Assembly: GCF_900239935.1 (NCBI RefSeq)
Contig: NZ_LT965928.1
Location: 792,945-856,944, forward strand
DNA from: Pseudoalteromonas carrageenovora IAM 12662
Lineage (GTDB): Bacteria > Pseudomonadota > Gammaproteobacteria > Enterobacterales > Alteromonadaceae
Length of the DNA: 64,000 nt
Reading direction: 5' to 3'
Positions 1-9,757 of the stretch are shown piece by piece (positions within the stretch are counted from its first letter, which is position 1; every line of letters starts with the position of its first letter). The notes under the pieces are model-generated. The model searched no databases and had not been told where the DNA came from. It was given only the letters and a program-made list of their open reading frames with translations. The position numbers and the translations under genes were made by a program.

Positions 1-31
1 TGTTAAGATAAGAATTTTAAAAGGATTTTTT

Positions 32-725
32 ATGGTAATTGAAGCCGCCAGTTAGTATTACAACCAGTTAAACAATGACCTTAAAGCAGTTAAAAAGTAC
101 ATTCACAATAATTTTGGTGTGTTTCTTACTATTCTTTACTTACTGGGTAGTTTATCAGGTGTTGTGTATCTTTACGTTTTACTTAATAACTTTTCGGTTG
201 ATGTATTCAACTTTATTGAAATAAGTGACTTTTTACTGGCACTGATTTCAAATCCTTTACTTATTACTCTTTATACTGCGATCATCGTTATAACTGCTAT
301 TTATTTCAATTGGCGCTCAGGACACATACCAGACCCTAGTAAAACAAACATTTTAAAAAGACTTTATTATGGCTTTTGTTACCCGTACTATTTATTAAAA
401 CCTAGTTATACAGCGGTATTATTTTTAGCGCTTATAATACCTACATACCCTACTATATTGGCGTATTTACATAGTAAAGATATAGTAAACGAAAAAACAA
501 TGAGTTATCACTTATCATTAAATTATCCAATTACTCAGAGTAAAGTAACTCAACATTCAAAATGTTCAAATAGTAGCCTCAACAATTGGAAATTTATTTG
601 TTTATGATAATAAACGAGAGAAGTTACTTATTATTTCACAAGAAAATATTTCAGCATTAATACCTAATCTACACCAAGAAAAATCGATTAAGCCAGAGTC
701 AAAAGCTGCATCAAACACACAGTAA
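32..725 (+). pseudogene. Decayed inner-membrane protein gene (one nonsense, one frameshift)
   Basis: A good ribosome binding site (AAGGA at 21-25) precedes ATG 32, but the seventh codon is followed by an in-frame TAG at 53-55. The same frame then runs open to TGA 605-607 and encodes at least three hydrophobic segments. After about 548 the +1 frame becomes the convincing one (GNLFVYDNKREKLLIISQEN) and runs to TAA 723-725. Joined, the pieces give a protein of about 230 residues with a soluble C-terminal tail. The GTG at 119 could be read as the start of a 162-residue protein but has no ribosome binding site, so I prefer a pseudogene. I do not recognise the family; two sequencing errors are the alternative. 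Confidence 0.6.
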
Positions 726-807
726 TTAAACATTCGCTGAAACACGATTGGCTGCTATTTATTAGTATGGACGCATAACTCAGCATGGCACTTATTCAGG
801 GCAAATT

Positions 808-1542
808 ATGAAACTCATCACTACTATTTTCTTAACCTTATTCCCAATTATCGCTTTTGCTAATTCAAGCTTACCTGCTAATCGTCATATTGCAGTGCAA
901 GGATCAGCTGAGATATTGGCTGTGCCTGATATGGCTCAAATATCTTTTGAAGTAATAAGCTTTAAAGACAAATCACTTGATGCTAAACGTGATGTGGATG
1001 ACCGAGTGAATTTGTTACTTAAAGGTTTAAGCAAGTATGATGTTAAGGAGACTGATGTTTCCGCTTCAAGCCTGTTAACTCATAATGATGACGATATGTT
1101 TAATGTCGAGAGCGGTACAGCAATAAATGCAGGATATGTAGCAACAATAACACTTAAAGTAACATTAAGAAATATTGAAAAAGTGAATGATTTTATCGAT
1201 TTTGCACTAAGTGTAAAAATTAATGAAGTGACGAATATTGAGCTTATGTCTTCAAAATCTTCGCAGTTAGAAGCTGAAGCAACACAAGGCGCAATAGAAA
1301 ACGCTATAGTTAAAGGAAGCGAGCTTGCTAAAGCGTTTGGGGCAGAACTTGGAAAAATTTACAGTATTAATTCAAATTCTAACCGTTCAAGTTATGGTTA
1401 TGGCGCAGATAGTTTTGAGCGAATAGTAGTGACCGGCTCTAAAGTTACTAGAAATCCATTTAAGCAAGGTAGATACCTGCATGAAACTATTACATTTAAA
1501 TCATCTATAAATGTGGTGTTTGATTTAGAAGTAGATGATTAA
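808..1542 (+). CDS. SIMPL domain (DUF541) periplasmic protein
   Basis: 244 residues with a signal peptide (about residues 1-18, cut near AFA-NS), so the product is exported to the periplasm or outer membrane. The body matches the SIMPL/DUF541 (BP26/OMP28-like) family: the opening beta strand after the signal (HIAVQGSAEILAVPDMAQIS) and repeated alternating strands are typical. Family members are associated with oxidative or envelope stress, but the molecular function is not established. GGGC-like bases just upstream support ATG 808. The gene stands alone between the decayed gene and a peroxiredoxin-like gene. Confidence 0.85.
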   Translation: MKLITTIFLTLFPIIAFANSSLPANRHIAVQGSAEILAVPDMAQISFEVISFKDKSLDAKRDVDDRVNLLLKGLSKYDVKETDVSASSLLTHNDDDMFNVESGTAINAGYVATITLKVTLRNIEKVNDFIDFALSVKINEVTNIELMSSKSSQLEAEATQGAIENAIVKGSELAKAFGAELGKIYSINSNSNRSSYGYGADSFERIVVTGSKVTRNPFKQGRYLHETITFKSSINVVFDLEVDD

Positions 1543-1621
1543 GTTAAAATTTTCATTCCAAATACATTATCATAATGTAAGCTGGCTTTACGTTTTTGAT
1601 TAATTTGAAGGTAGCCATACT

Positions 1622-2284
1622 ATGAGCGATGAAAGCAACACATTAAAAGCACAAACCGAGGCAAAAGTAGCAGCAGGGCGAAAAGGTAATCCTGCTTTTA
1701 TGAAAGGTGTTGATGGGAGTATTGCTCAAGCAAAATCTTTTCAAGAGGGTGCTAACGCACTTGCTCTAAACCAAAACGCGCCAAACTTTGAGTTACCAAA
1801 TCAACATGGTCAATTGGTGCAGTTAACCGAGTTACTTACTAAAGGCCCCGTGGTTATTACTTTTTATCGTGGTAGTTGGTGTCCATACTGTAATTTGCAG
1901 CTAAAAGCGCTTCAATCACGCTTACCTGAAATTCATGCATTAGGCGCACAGTTGGTGGCTATTAGCCCGCAAGTGCCTGATGGCTCAATGAGCGAAAACG
2001 AAATAAGTAACATGGATTTTGTAGTACTGAGTGACCAAAATGCAGATGTTGCAGCAAGTTATGGCGTAGCGTGGAAAGTCCCTACATTTTTATTAGAGCA
2101 TATGCGGGTAGACCGCGGCCTTGATTTAGAGTCGCTTAATAACGGCAATGGCAGCATTTTACCTATCCCTGCAACCTTTGTTTTAAATAGCGAAGGTAGG
2201 GTAACGTGGCGTTATGTTGATGTTGATTACCGCACACGCTCAGAGCCAGAAGATATTATTAATGCATTGAAAGCACTTAGTTAA
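1622..2284 (+). CDS. Peroxiredoxin-like (AhpC/TSA family) protein
   Basis: 220 residues with a thioredoxin fold. The active-site region FYRGSWCPYC lies at about residues 81-90, with a CPYC pair (87-90) in place of the usual single peroxidatic cysteine context; this marks the peroxiredoxin-like subfamily related to AhpC/TSA. An N-terminal extension of about 45 residues precedes the fold. It probably reduces peroxides in the cytoplasm; the electron donor cannot be read from sequence. GAAGG upstream supports ATG 1622. A hairpin follows the stop codon, so it is probably monocistronic. Confidence 0.85.
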   Translation: MSDESNTLKAQTEAKVAAGRKGNPAFMKGVDGSIAQAKSFQEGANALALNQNAPNFELPNQHGQLVQLTELLTKGPVVITFYRGSWCPYCNLQLKALQSRLPEIHALGAQLVAISPQVPDGSMSENEISNMDFVVLSDQNADVAASYGVAWKVPTFLLEHMRVDRGLDLESLNNGNGSILPIPATFVLNSEGRVTWRYVDVDYRTRSEPEDIINALKALS

Positions 2285-2302
2285 ACTCTTTAGGTTGTAC
2301 TT

Positions 2303-2338
2303 ACTCAAAAGTAGCCTGCACTTTAGCTACTTTTGGGT
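2303..2338 (+). terminator. Hairpin after the peroxiredoxin-like gene
   Basis: A 10-bp perfect stem (CAAAAGTAGC 2306-2315 with GCTACTTTTG 2326-2335), extendable by three pairs including one G-U, around a 10-nt loop. The T-run lies inside the descending arm rather than after it, so termination efficiency is uncertain. Confidence 0.5.
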
Positions 2339-2455
2339 TAATTCAAAGTTTCTAATCGCTCCCTCTTATAATAATGTTCAAGGTCGATTACAATACAGCC
2401 ATCTAAAAGGCATATTGCCTTTATCTGCACGTAAAGAGAGTGGATTTTATATTTC

Positions 2456-3466
2456 ATGGCAATCAAACTTGCAATTAATGGTTTTGGTCGTATTGGTCGA
2501 AATATTGTCCGCGCGTTGTACGAGTCAGGTTTGAGCGACGAGATAAAAATTGTTGCGATTAACGAACTTGCTGACCCTGAAGCTATTGCTCATTTATTAA
2601 AATACGACACATCCCACGGTCGTTTTTCTTTTCCTGTAAAACTTGGTGAAGACACCATTAGTGTTGCAGGCGATACCATTGCACTTTTTTGTGAAGAAAA
2701 CCCAGTAGAATTACCTTGGCAAACCCTTGATGTAGATGTAGTTCTTGAATGTACTGGTGTTTATCATTCGCGTGAACACGCACAACTACACATTACTGCG
2801 GGCGCTAAAAAGGTGTTGTTTTCGCATCCGGCTGATAACGACGTAGATGCCACAATTGTTTATGGCATAAACGACGATGAGCTTAAAAGCGAGCACACTA
2901 TTGTATCTAACGGCTCGTGTACCACAAATTGTGTGGTACCCGTAATTAAAGTATTAGACGATGCGTTTAGTATTGAGTCGGGCGCTATTACTACTATTCA
3001 TGCTTCGATGAACGATCAGCAAGTAATTGATGCGTATCATCATGATTTACGCCGTACTCGCGCTGCGAGTCAGTCTATTATTCCGGTCGATACAAAGCTT
3101 GCCCGTGGTATAGACCGCATATTGCCTAAATTTAAAGGCCGCTTTGAAGCGATAGCGGTGCGTGTACCAACGATTAATGTTACGGCGATGGATTTAAGCG
3201 TGACGGTTAACGCTGATGTTGATTTAAATACAGTAAATAATGCACTTAAAGCACAAGCGAAAGACCGCTTAGAAGGCATTTTAAGTTACACCGAAGAGCC
3301 ATTGGTATCGGTTGATTTTAATCACGACCCGCATTCTTGTATTATCGATGGCACTCAAACACGTGTTAGTCATAAAAGGCTGATAAAGTTATTAGTGTGG
3401 TGTGATAATGAATGGGGTTTTGCTAATCGTATGCTCGATACAGCTCGTGCTATGATGGCTAAGTAA
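2456..3466 (+). CDS. epd: D-erythrose-4-phosphate dehydrogenase
   Basis: 336 residues of the GAPDH superfamily. It oxidises erythrose 4-phosphate to 4-phosphoerythronate, the first step of the DXP-dependent pyridoxal phosphate pathway. The Rossmann motif GFGRIGR is at 9-15, the catalytic cysteine is C155 in SCTTNC, and a conserved histidine lies in [10 protein letters not shown]. Stretches such as [23 protein letters not shown] and [15 protein letters not shown] match E. coli Epd rather than GapA. It heads epd-pgk-fba, the usual gammaproteobacterial order. ATG 2456 gives the family N-terminus; its ribosome binding site is weak. GAPDH activity as a side function is possible. Confidence 0.93.
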   Translation: MAIKLAINGFGRIGRNIVRALYESGLSDEIKIVAINELADPEAIAHLLKYDTSHGRFSFPVKLGEDTISVAGDTIALFCEENPVELPWQTLDVDVVLECTGVYHSREHAQLHITAGAKKVLFSHPADNDVDATIVYGINDDELKSEHTIVSNGSCTTNCVVPVIKVLDDAFSIESGAITTIHASMNDQQVIDAYHHDLRRTRAASQSIIPVDTKLARGIDRILPKFKGRFEAIAVRVPTINVTAMDLSVTVNADVDLNTVNNALKAQAKDRLEGILSYTEEPLVSVDFNHDPHSCIIDGTQTRVSHKRLIKLLVWCDNEWGFANRMLDTARAMMAK

Positions 3467-3531
3467 ACGTATTTTATAATAATTTTAAATATATTTTTCA
3501 GGTTCAAGAATCGTTAACTAAGGAGATGTTC

Positions 3532-4707
3532 ATGTCGGTCATAAAAATGGCAGATTTAGATTTAAACGGCAAACGCGTATTAATTCGTGAAGATTTAAAT
3601 GTACCAGTGAAAGCAGGTAAAGTGACGTCAGATGCGCGTATTCGTGCTGCGCTACCTACTATTAAATTAGCGCTTGAGAAAGGCGCTAAAGTAATGGTTA
3701 TGTCACACCTTGGCCGTCCTACGGAAGGGGAATATGATGAAGAGTTTTCGCTTGCACCTGTAGCTGATTACCTAAACGATGCCCTAGAGCAAACAGTGCG
3801 CCTTGAAAAAGATTACCTAAACGGCGTTGAAGTTGCTGATAACGAAGTTGTTGTGTTTGAAAACGTACGCTTTAACAAAGGCGAGAAGAAAAACGATGAA
3901 GCGTTATCAAAACAACTTGCAGCACTGTGTGATGTGTATGTAATGGATGCATTTGGTACGGCTCACCGTGCACAAGCCTCTACGCATGGCGTTGGCTTAT
4001 TTGCAGATGTAGCCTGTGCAGGTCCGCTATTATCGGCTGAACTTGAAGCATTAGGTAAAGCACTTGATAACCCAGCTCGCCCATTAGTGGCTATTGTGGG
4101 TGGTTCAAAAGTATCAACTAAATTAACCGTTTTAGACTCTCTTTCTAAAATTGTTGACCAGCTAGTAACTGGCGGCGGTATTGCTAATACCTTTATTGCA
4201 GCTGCAGGTCATCCGGTTGGTAAATCACTTTACGAGGCTGATTTAATGGACGAAGCAAATCGTTTATGTGCAGCAGCTAAAGCAAACGATGGCGAAATTC
4301 CGGTTCCTACCGATGTTGTAGTAGGTAATGAGTTTTCAGACTCAGCTGTTGCTACGCTTAAAGATGTAAGCGAAGTGACAAGCGACGATATGATTTTTGA
4401 TATTGGCCCAGATACAGCCAGCCAACTTGCTAAAATTATAGCAAATGCAGGTACTGTAGTGTGGAATGGCCCTGTTGGCGTATTTGAGTTTGATCAGTTT
4501 GGTAATGGCACGCGCGCTATTGCACAAGCAATTGCAAATTCAAAAGCGTTTTCAATTGCTGGTGGCGGTGATACCTTAGCTGCAATTGATAAATACGGCA
4601 TTGCCGATAAAGTTTCTTACATTTCTACCGGTGGTGGTGCGTTCTTAGAGTTTTTAGAAGGCAAAAAACTTCCAGCAGTAGAAATGCTAGAGTCGCGCGC
4701 TAAATAA
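3532..4707 (+). CDS. pgk: Phosphoglycerate kinase
   Basis: 391 residues. It transfers phosphate between 1,3-bisphosphoglycerate and ADP in glycolysis and gluconeogenesis, in the cytosol. Family signatures are visible: the N-terminal substrate-binding motif [19 protein letters not shown], the GGSKVSTK hinge region, and the C-terminal nucleotide loop [19 protein letters not shown] (3520-3525) lies 6 nt before ATG 3532, giving the usual MSVIKM start; the ATG at 3526 abuts that site and is unlikely. It is second in epd-pgk-fba, 65 nt after epd. The stop codon lies within a 20-bp palindrome (4699-4718). Confidence 0.96.
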   Translation: MSVIKMADLDLNGKRVLIREDLNVPVKAGKVTSDARIRAALPTIKLALEKGAKVMVMSHLGRPTEGEYDEEFSLAPVADYLNDALEQTVRLEKDYLNGVEVADNEVVVFENVRFNKGEKKNDEALSKQLAALCDVYVMDAFGTAHRAQASTHGVGLFADVACAGPLLSAELEALGKALDNPARPLVAIVGGSKVSTKLTVLDSLSKIVDQLVTGGGIANTFIAAAGHPVGKSLYEADLMDEANRLCAAAKANDGEIPVPTDVVVGNEFSDSAVATLKDVSEVTSDDMIFDIGPDTASQLAKIIANAGTVVWNGPVGVFEFDQFGNGTRAIAQAIANSKAFSIAGGGDTLAAIDKYGIADKVSYISTGGGAFLEFLEGKKLPAVEMLESRAK

Positions 4708-4825
4708 ATTTATTTAGCTGTGTAAGGTGAGGGGAAACCCTCGCCAACAATTAATTATTAAATACCTCTCACCCTAATTTAATAATTAATTTTGACGGAA
4801 CTTTGCTGCGAAGCAGTGATTTTTC
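4699..4825 (+). promoter_or_regulatory. Structured pgk-fba spacer with competing hairpins
   Basis: Several inverted repeats are packed together. A perfect 20-bp palindrome (4699-4718) spans the pgk stop. GGTGAGGG (4726-4733) can pair with CCCTCGCC (4738-4745) or, alternatively, GGTGAGGGG (4726-4734) with CCTCTCACC (4765-4773). A perfect AT-only 15-bp pair (4749-4763 with 4777-4791) encloses the second partner in its loop. A short stem (4803-4809 with 4813-4819, loop GAA) is followed by a T-run. The mutually exclusive pairings suggest attenuation or mRNA processing between pgk and fba; the function is inferred. Confidence 0.5.
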
Positions 4826-4908
4826 GTGGTGTTATTTAAACGCCAAACTAACAAATCCGTTCAAACTAGATGGTAGGAGACTGCTGTCGATAAATTGGAG
4901 AATACCCA

Positions 4909-5973
4909 ATGGCTTTAATCAGTATGCGACAACTTTTAGATCATGCAGCTGAACACGGTTACGGCGTTCCAGCCTTTAACGTGAATAACCAAGAGCAAAT
5001 GCGCGCAATAATGGAAGCGGCTGATAAAACAAACAGCCCAGTAATTGTTCAAGGATCAGCAGGCGCACGTGCTTATGCTGGTGCTCCATTTATCCGCCAC
5101 ATGATTTTAGCAGCCGTTGAAGAATGGCCACATATACCCGTTGTAATGCACCAAGATCACGGCACCTCACCCGGTGTTTGCCAACGCTCAATTCAACTAG
5201 GTTTTTCATCTGTAATGATGGATGGCTCATTAATGAGCGATGGTAAAACCCCTTCAAGCTACGAATACAATGTAGAAGTAACACGCGAAACCGTTGCGAT
5301 GGCGCATGCGTGTGGCGTATCGGTTGAGGGCGAGTTAGGTGTACTTGGCTCACTTGAAACAGGTGAAGCTGGCGAAGAAGATGGTGTAGGCGCAGAAGGT
5401 AAACTAACTACGGATCAAATGCTTACCGACCCTGAAGAAGCGGCAGACTTTGTAAATAAAACTCATGTTGATGCGCTGGCTATTGCTTGTGGTACATCGC
5501 ACGGGGCTTACAAATTTACGCGTCCGCCAACGGATGATATTTTAGCAATTGATCGTATTAAAGAGATCCACGCACGTATTCCTGATACGCATTTAGTAAT
5601 GCATGGATCGTCGTCTGTACCACAAGAGTGGTTAGAGATCATAAATCAATACGGTGGCGAAATTCCTGAAACTTACGGTGTACCAGTAGAGCAAATTGTA
5701 GAAGGTATTAAGTTTGGCGTTCGCAAGGTAAATATAGATACAGATTTACGTTTAGCCTCTACCGGTGCTATTCGCCGCCATATGGCGCTTAACCCATCTA
5801 ACTTTGACCCGCGTAAATACTTAGCAGAAGCTACAAAAGCGATGACAGAGATTTGTGTAGCGCGTTATAACTCGTTTGGCACAGCAGGGCAGGCAAGTAA
5901 AATTAAGCCAATTTCACTCGATGAAATGCACCTTAAATACTTAAGCGGCGAACTAGACCCAAAAATTAGATAA
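4909..5973 (+). CDS. fba: Class II fructose-bisphosphate aldolase
   Basis: 354 residues. It is a zinc-dependent aldolase that interconverts fructose 1,6-bisphosphate with dihydroxyacetone phosphate and glyceraldehyde 3-phosphate. The class II signature is visible: metal and substrate residues in [10 protein letters not shown] and [20 protein letters not shown], later [18 protein letters not shown] and [11 protein letters not shown]. Its length and acidic loop fit the subtype often labelled Calvin cycle (class IIB), which is common in non-enteric gammaproteobacteria that have no Calvin cycle. TTGGAG upstream supports ATG 4909. It closes epd-pgk-fba and is followed by a strong terminator. Confidence 0.95.
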   Translation: MALISMRQLLDHAAEHGYGVPAFNVNNQEQMRAIMEAADKTNSPVIVQGSAGARAYAGAPFIRHMILAAVEEWPHIPVVMHQDHGTSPGVCQRSIQLGFSSVMMDGSLMSDGKTPSSYEYNVEVTRETVAMAHACGVSVEGELGVLGSLETGEAGEEDGVGAEGKLTTDQMLTDPEEAADFVNKTHVDALAIACGTSHGAYKFTRPPTDDILAIDRIKEIHARIPDTHLVMHGSSSVPQEWLEIINQYGGEIPETYGVPVEQIVEGIKFGVRKVNIDTDLRLASTGAIRRHMALNPSNFDPRKYLAEATKAMTEICVARYNSFGTAGQASKIKPISLDEMHLKYLSGELDPKIR

Positions 5974-5997
5974 TACGCTCTTATAAGCGATTTTTTC

Positions 5998-6028
5998 AAA
6001 AGCCAGTAACTTAGTTGCTGGCTTTTTT
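5998..6028 (+). terminator. Rho-independent terminator of fba
   Basis: A 13-bp stem: AAAAGCCAG (5998-6006) pairs with CTGGCTTTT (6018-6026), and the inner TAAC/GTTG extends it to a TTA loop. A T-run follows directly. Confidence 0.9.
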
Positions 6029-6051
6029 AATGCCTATCAATTTTATTATGC

Positions 6052-6386
6052 TGAGATCACTGTATTACTAACCCGGTTATTTGGGATCACGCATTTACTA
6101 ACGCACCTATTTTTTGGATCATTAATTTACTAAGCACAGCTTATATTAAGGCCATTTTTGCATTATAAATAATCTGATCGTTTTTTATTTATACAAATAA
6201 TCAGTAACTTAGCGTTTTGACTAAGTAAAACTCTGATCTCAACACCGATCTGCTTGGTAAAAATCTGATCTTTTACTTAGCTCTTAGTAAAAAACCGATC
6301 TATTTTTGAGCGAATGGTTACGTGCATCCATTAATATTGGGCAAAAGCAAAAGTTTGTAAACTAAGTTAGTAAAGTGATGATCCCA
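6052..6386 (+). mobile_element. GATC-rich repeat element with inverted ends (MITE-like)
   Basis: A non-coding block of about 335 bp made of one degenerate unit of about 20 bp, roughly GATCA(n4)TTTACTAA. Three units read forward at the left (GATC at 6055, 6085, 6117; steps of 30 and 32 bp). At least five read in reverse at the right (GATC at 6176, 6235, 6267, 6297, 6380). The outermost units form imperfect terminal inverted repeats: TGAGATCACTGTATTACTAA at 6052-6071, and TGGGATCATCACTTTACTAA as the reverse complement of 6367-6386. Multiple transposase-binding repeats inside each end resemble IS21-type or Tn7-type ends, so a non-autonomous relic is inferred. No open reading frame and no clear target duplication are seen. 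Confidence 0.55.
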
Positions 6387-6549
6387 TCAAAAAGATTTTG
6401 TTTATCCTCAATGAAATAAAACTGTAATCGCTTTAAAATATGTTTTTAACGACATTAATAATTAAAATGTTTTTAAAAATATGACGTTAATGAGGGTTTT
6501 TGTCACTAATTTGTGTTTTTTTTACCACGATTTTAATTTACACGTTACA

Positions 6550-6580
6550 CTTTCATAAAAATGTCATACTTAGTCATAAT
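6550..6580 (+). promoter_or_regulatory. Pho box upstream of phoB
   Basis: Three TCATA units at 6553, 6564 and 6574 (CTTTCATAAAA, ATGTCATACTT, AGTCATAATA) fit the 11-bp direct repeats bound by phosphorylated PhoB, with the last step one base short. It ends about 40 bp before the phoB start, consistent with autoactivation under phosphate starvation. Confidence 0.75.
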
Positions 6581-6618
6581 AATGAAAACTAATTCGATAG
6601 CGTAAGAGATAATTTGGA

Positions 6619-7308
6619 ATGTCACGTAAAGTACTAGTCGTAGATGACGAAGCTCCTATTAGGGAGATGTTGGTTTTTGTTTTAGAGCAAAATGGATTTC
6701 AGGCAATTGAAGCAGAAGATTACGACTCTGCCATTGCTGCAATGGTAGAACCTTACCCAGACATGGTTTTACTTGATTGGATGTTGCCAGGAGGCAGCGG
6801 TATTCAAATTGCTAAAAAGTTTAAGCAAAGTGAATATACTCGTCAAATTCCTATTATTATGCTTACTGCTCGCGGCGAAGAAGAAGATAAAGTTCGCGGC
6901 CTTGAAGTTGGCGCAGATGATTACGTGACTAAACCGTTTTCACCTAAAGAACTGATGGCACGTATTAAAGCGGTTATTCGCCGTGTTTCACCAACGTCAT
7001 TAGAAGAAGCGATAGAAGTTCATGGTCTTCGTTTAGATCCTATCTCGCATCGTGTAACCTCTGAGGGAAGCGAACTTGATATGGGCCCAACCGAATTTAG
7101 ATTATTACACTTTTTTATGACCCACCCAGAGCGTGTGTATAGCCGTGAACAACTGCTAGATCATGTTTGGGGCACTAACGTATACGTTGAAGACCGTACT
7201 GTTGATGTGCATATTCGCCGCTTGCGTAAAGCGATTGCACCACTTGGACATGACCGTTTAGTACAAACTGTACGTGGCGCAGGTTACCGTTTTTCAAGCA
7301 AATTATAA
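6619..7308 (+). CDS. phoB: Phosphate regulon response regulator PhoB
   Basis: 229 residues, OmpR/PhoB family. The receiver domain (about 1-120) has acidic residues VVDDE at 8-12, phosphoacceptor D53 (VLLDWMLPG) and the conserved lysine in VTKPFSP. The C-terminal winged helix (about 130-229) ends in the family pattern [19 protein letters not shown]. It activates phosphate-starvation genes by binding Pho boxes; one lies just upstream and another precedes pstS. phoR follows after 54 bp, and the two are probably cotranscribed. Confidence 0.96.
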   Translation: MSRKVLVVDDEAPIREMLVFVLEQNGFQAIEAEDYDSAIAAMVEPYPDMVLLDWMLPGGSGIQIAKKFKQSEYTRQIPIIMLTARGEEEDKVRGLEVGADDYVTKPFSPKELMARIKAVIRRVSPTSLEEAIEVHGLRLDPISHRVTSEGSELDMGPTEFRLLHFFMTHPERVYSREQLLDHVWGTNVYVEDRTVDVHIRRLRKAIAPLGHDRLVQTVRGAGYRFSSKL

Positions 7309-7362
7309 CGTACTTACAGCTTTGCTTGTTTGTAAAGTACTACTCTAAGGTAAAGTGAGTGT

Positions 7363-8667
7363 ATGTATCGAGTTGTTAACAAGCAGGCGTTAGCAAAGCG
7401 CCTGTGTATTTATTTTTTACCCTTATTATTAATTGGTGTGCTAGTTGGCGCACCATTTTTGCTTTTATTTTTAGGCACAACTTCCCTTCTTGTATGGCAC
7501 TACCATCAACTTTATCGTTTAAGTGACTGGCTCTTAAATCAACGTAGCTTTAATCCGCCTGAAGGTGAGGGCGCGTGGGAGCAAGTTTTTGAAGGTATAT
7601 ATCATTTACAACATCGCAATCGTAAAAAGCGTAACGAACTTGCTGATTTAATTAGGCGATTTCGTGATGGCGCTGAAGCGGTGCCCGACGCAGTTATAGT
7701 ACTTCAAAACGATTTAAGTATTGTGTGGTGTAATCAGTTAGCACTTAAGGTATTAGGTCTGCAGTGGCCTACAGATCATGGTCAGCGCTTAGATAACTTA
7801 ATACGCGAACCTAAATTTGCAAAATATATGCACCGTGGTGAGTTTGAGGAGCCACTTGAACTTGATAATGGTCATGCAATAGAGCAAGTGCTTGAGTTTA
7901 GGGTAATGCCGTATGCAAGTACTCAGCTTATGGTTGTTGTGCGTGATGTAACGCGTTTAAAACAGCTTGAACAAATGCGCAAAGACTTTGTTGCCAATGT
8001 ATCGCATGAGCTGCGCACGCCGCTTACGGTAGTGACAGGCTACCTAGAAATGATGGATGGCGATATGATGCCACCGCCAGCTATGTGGAATAAAGCGCAA
8101 AATACCATGCTTGAGCAATGTAAGCGCATGGATAGCTTAGTTAATCAGCTTCTATCGCTATCGCGAATTGAAGGCGCTCGTCGCCAAGACAGCGATAAAG
8201 TAGTAAATGTACCTCAGCTACTTGGCTATATTCAAACCGAAGCGCAATCAATTAACCAAGATAAAGGCCACGAGCTAATTTTTAATATTGATACCACTTT
8301 AGATATTAAAGGGGCAGAGGATGAGCTACGCAGCGCATTTTCTAACTTAGTATTTAACGCAATTCATTACACTAAACCCGGTGGAAAAATTGAAGTAACT
8401 TGGCAGCGTAAAAATAATCATGCCTGTTTTAGCGTAAATGATAATGGCGATGGTATTGCGCCTGAGCATATAAACCGTTTGACCGAGCGCTTTTACCGCG
8501 TAGATAAGGCCAGAAGCCGAACAACCGGTGGCTCAGGTTTAGGGCTTGCGATCACAAAACATGTGCTTACAAGGCATGACAGCCAATTAAATATTAGTAG
8601 CGTGGTGGGTAAAGGATCGTGTTTTTCTTTTGAATTTTCAATAGATAAGATAGTTCCACAAGCGTAA
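7363..8667 (+). CDS. phoR: Phosphate regulon sensor kinase PhoR
   Basis: 434 residues. A hydrophobic N-terminus forms two closely spaced membrane segments (about 16-48) with almost no periplasmic loop, as in E. coli PhoR. A PAS domain follows (about 105-195), then HisKA with phosphoacceptor H215 (NVSHELRTPL) and HATPase_c with NAIHYT, DNGDGI and GGSGLGL motifs. It controls PhoB phosphorylation in response to phosphate supply and normally acts with the Pst transporter. AAGGT upstream supports ATG 7363. Confidence 0.95.
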   Translation: MYRVVNKQALAKRLCIYFLPLLLIGVLVGAPFLLLFLGTTSLLVWHYHQLYRLSDWLLNQRSFNPPEGEGAWEQVFEGIYHLQHRNRKKRNELADLIRRFRDGAEAVPDAVIVLQNDLSIVWCNQLALKVLGLQWPTDHGQRLDNLIREPKFAKYMHRGEFEEPLELDNGHAIEQVLEFRVMPYASTQLMVVVRDVTRLKQLEQMRKDFVANVSHELRTPLTVVTGYLEMMDGDMMPPPAMWNKAQNTMLEQCKRMDSLVNQLLSLSRIEGARRQDSDKVVNVPQLLGYIQTEAQSINQDKGHELIFNIDTTLDIKGAEDELRSAFSNLVFNAIHYTKPGGKIEVTWQRKNNHACFSVNDNGDGIAPEHINRLTERFYRVDKARSRTTGGSGLGLAITKHVLTRHDSQLNISSVVGKGSCFSFEFSIDKIVPQA

Positions 8668-8675
8668 AAAATCAA

Positions 8676-8718
8676 AGTCATAAAAGTGTCATTTAAGGGT
8701 AATGTAACTGTCATCTAC
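8676..8718 (+). promoter_or_regulatory. Four-unit Pho box upstream of pstS
   Basis: TCAT cores at 8678, 8689 and 8711, with a degenerate TAAT at 8700, all in exact 11-bp phase (AGTCATAAAAG, TGTCATTTAAG, GGTAATGTAAC, TGTCATCTACT). This is the expected PhoB-binding arrangement, about 60 bp before the pstS start. Confidence 0.8.
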
Positions 8719-8774
8719 TCACTTTAGAGTAGACGGCAGTTAGGAAATGGGACGAACAAATCGGAGAACCCCAC

Positions 8775-9740
8775 ATGAAATTTAAAAATTTAGTTGCCGC
8801 AATGGGTGTGGCTGTTACAACTTTAGTATCTGCGCAGGCTGTTGCACTTGATAAAGCAATTCCTGAATATCAAAAAATTAACGGTGTTTCAGGTAACTTT
8901 TCATCTGTAGGTTCTGATACGTTAGCCAACATGATGACTTTTTGGGCTGAAGAGTACAAACGTATTTACCCAAATGTAAACATTCAAATTCAGGCGGCAG
9001 GTTCTTCAACTGCTCCACCGGCGCTTACCGAAGGTACCTCAAATATGGGACCTATGAGCCGTAAAATGAAATCTAAAGAGATCGAAGCGTTCGAAAAGCG
9101 TTACGGTTACAAACCAACTGAAGTACGTGTAGCAATTGATGCACTAGCGGTATTTGTACACAAAGATAACCCAATTGAAGGTCTTCGTATTGACCAAGTA
9201 GATGCTGTTTTTTCTTCTACTCGTAAGTGTGGTGCATCTGAGCAAGTTAACCGTTGGAGTGATGTTGGTTTAACTGGCGACTGGGCTGCAAAAGACATTC
9301 AATTATATGGACGTAACTCAGTATCTGGTACGTACGGTTACTTTAAAAAGAAAGCACTATGTAAAGGTGATTTCCGTAACAACGTAAACGAGCAACCAGG
9401 TTCTGCATCTGTAGTGCAGTCAATCTCTTCATCATTAAATGCTATTGGTTACTCAGGTATTGGTTACAAAACGTCAGGTGTACGTACTGTGCCACTAGCT
9501 AAAAAAGGCACTAACTTTGTAGATGCAACACTTGAAAACGTTGCGCAAGGTAAATACCCACTGTCTCGCTTTTTATACCTTTACGTAAATAAGCACCCTA
9601 ACAAGCCACTTTCGCCAATTGAAGCAGAGTTCTTGAGAATGGTACTTTCTAAAGACGGTCAAAAAATCGTTGAAAAAGATGGTTACGTACCACTATCTGC
9701 TAAGTTAGTAGAAGTTGAACTTAAAAAGCTTGGTTTATAA
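8775..9740 (+). CDS. pstS: Phosphate-binding protein of the PstS family
   Basis: 321 residues with a signal peptide (about 1-24, ending SAQAVA). The periplasmic phosphate-binding fold shows [12 protein letters not shown], the [10 protein letters not shown] phosphate loop, MSRKMKSKE, and [10 protein letters not shown], the second anion-binding loop. It delivers phosphate to a Pst ABC transporter. No pstC, pstA or pstB follows, so those genes must lie elsewhere. Its place after phoBR and behind a four-unit Pho box supports phosphate control. A strong terminator follows. Confidence 0.92.
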   Translation: MKFKNLVAAMGVAVTTLVSAQAVALDKAIPEYQKINGVSGNFSSVGSDTLANMMTFWAEEYKRIYPNVNIQIQAAGSSTAPPALTEGTSNMGPMSRKMKSKEIEAFEKRYGYKPTEVRVAIDALAVFVHKDNPIEGLRIDQVDAVFSSTRKCGASEQVNRWSDVGLTGDWAAKDIQLYGRNSVSGTYGYFKKKALCKGDFRNNVNEQPGSASVVQSISSSLNAIGYSGIGYKTSGVRTVPLAKKGTNFVDATLENVAQGKYPLSRFLYLYVNKHPNKPLSPIEAEFLRMVLSKDGQKIVEKDGYVPLSAKLVEVELKKLGL

Positions 9741-9757
9741 TATAAATCTAAGTTAAT

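Noticed and set aside
119..607. Intact 162-residue membrane protein starting at GTG 119
   Set aside because: No ribosome binding site precedes it, and both an upstream start with a good site in the same frame and a continuing coding frame after its stop point to a broken longer gene.
2295..2534. 79-residue open frame overlapping the epd start
   Set aside because: Out of frame with epd, unrecognisable product, no ribosome binding site.
6052..6386. CRISPR array
   Set aside because: Units are degenerate, occur in both orientations and have no unique spacers of constant length.
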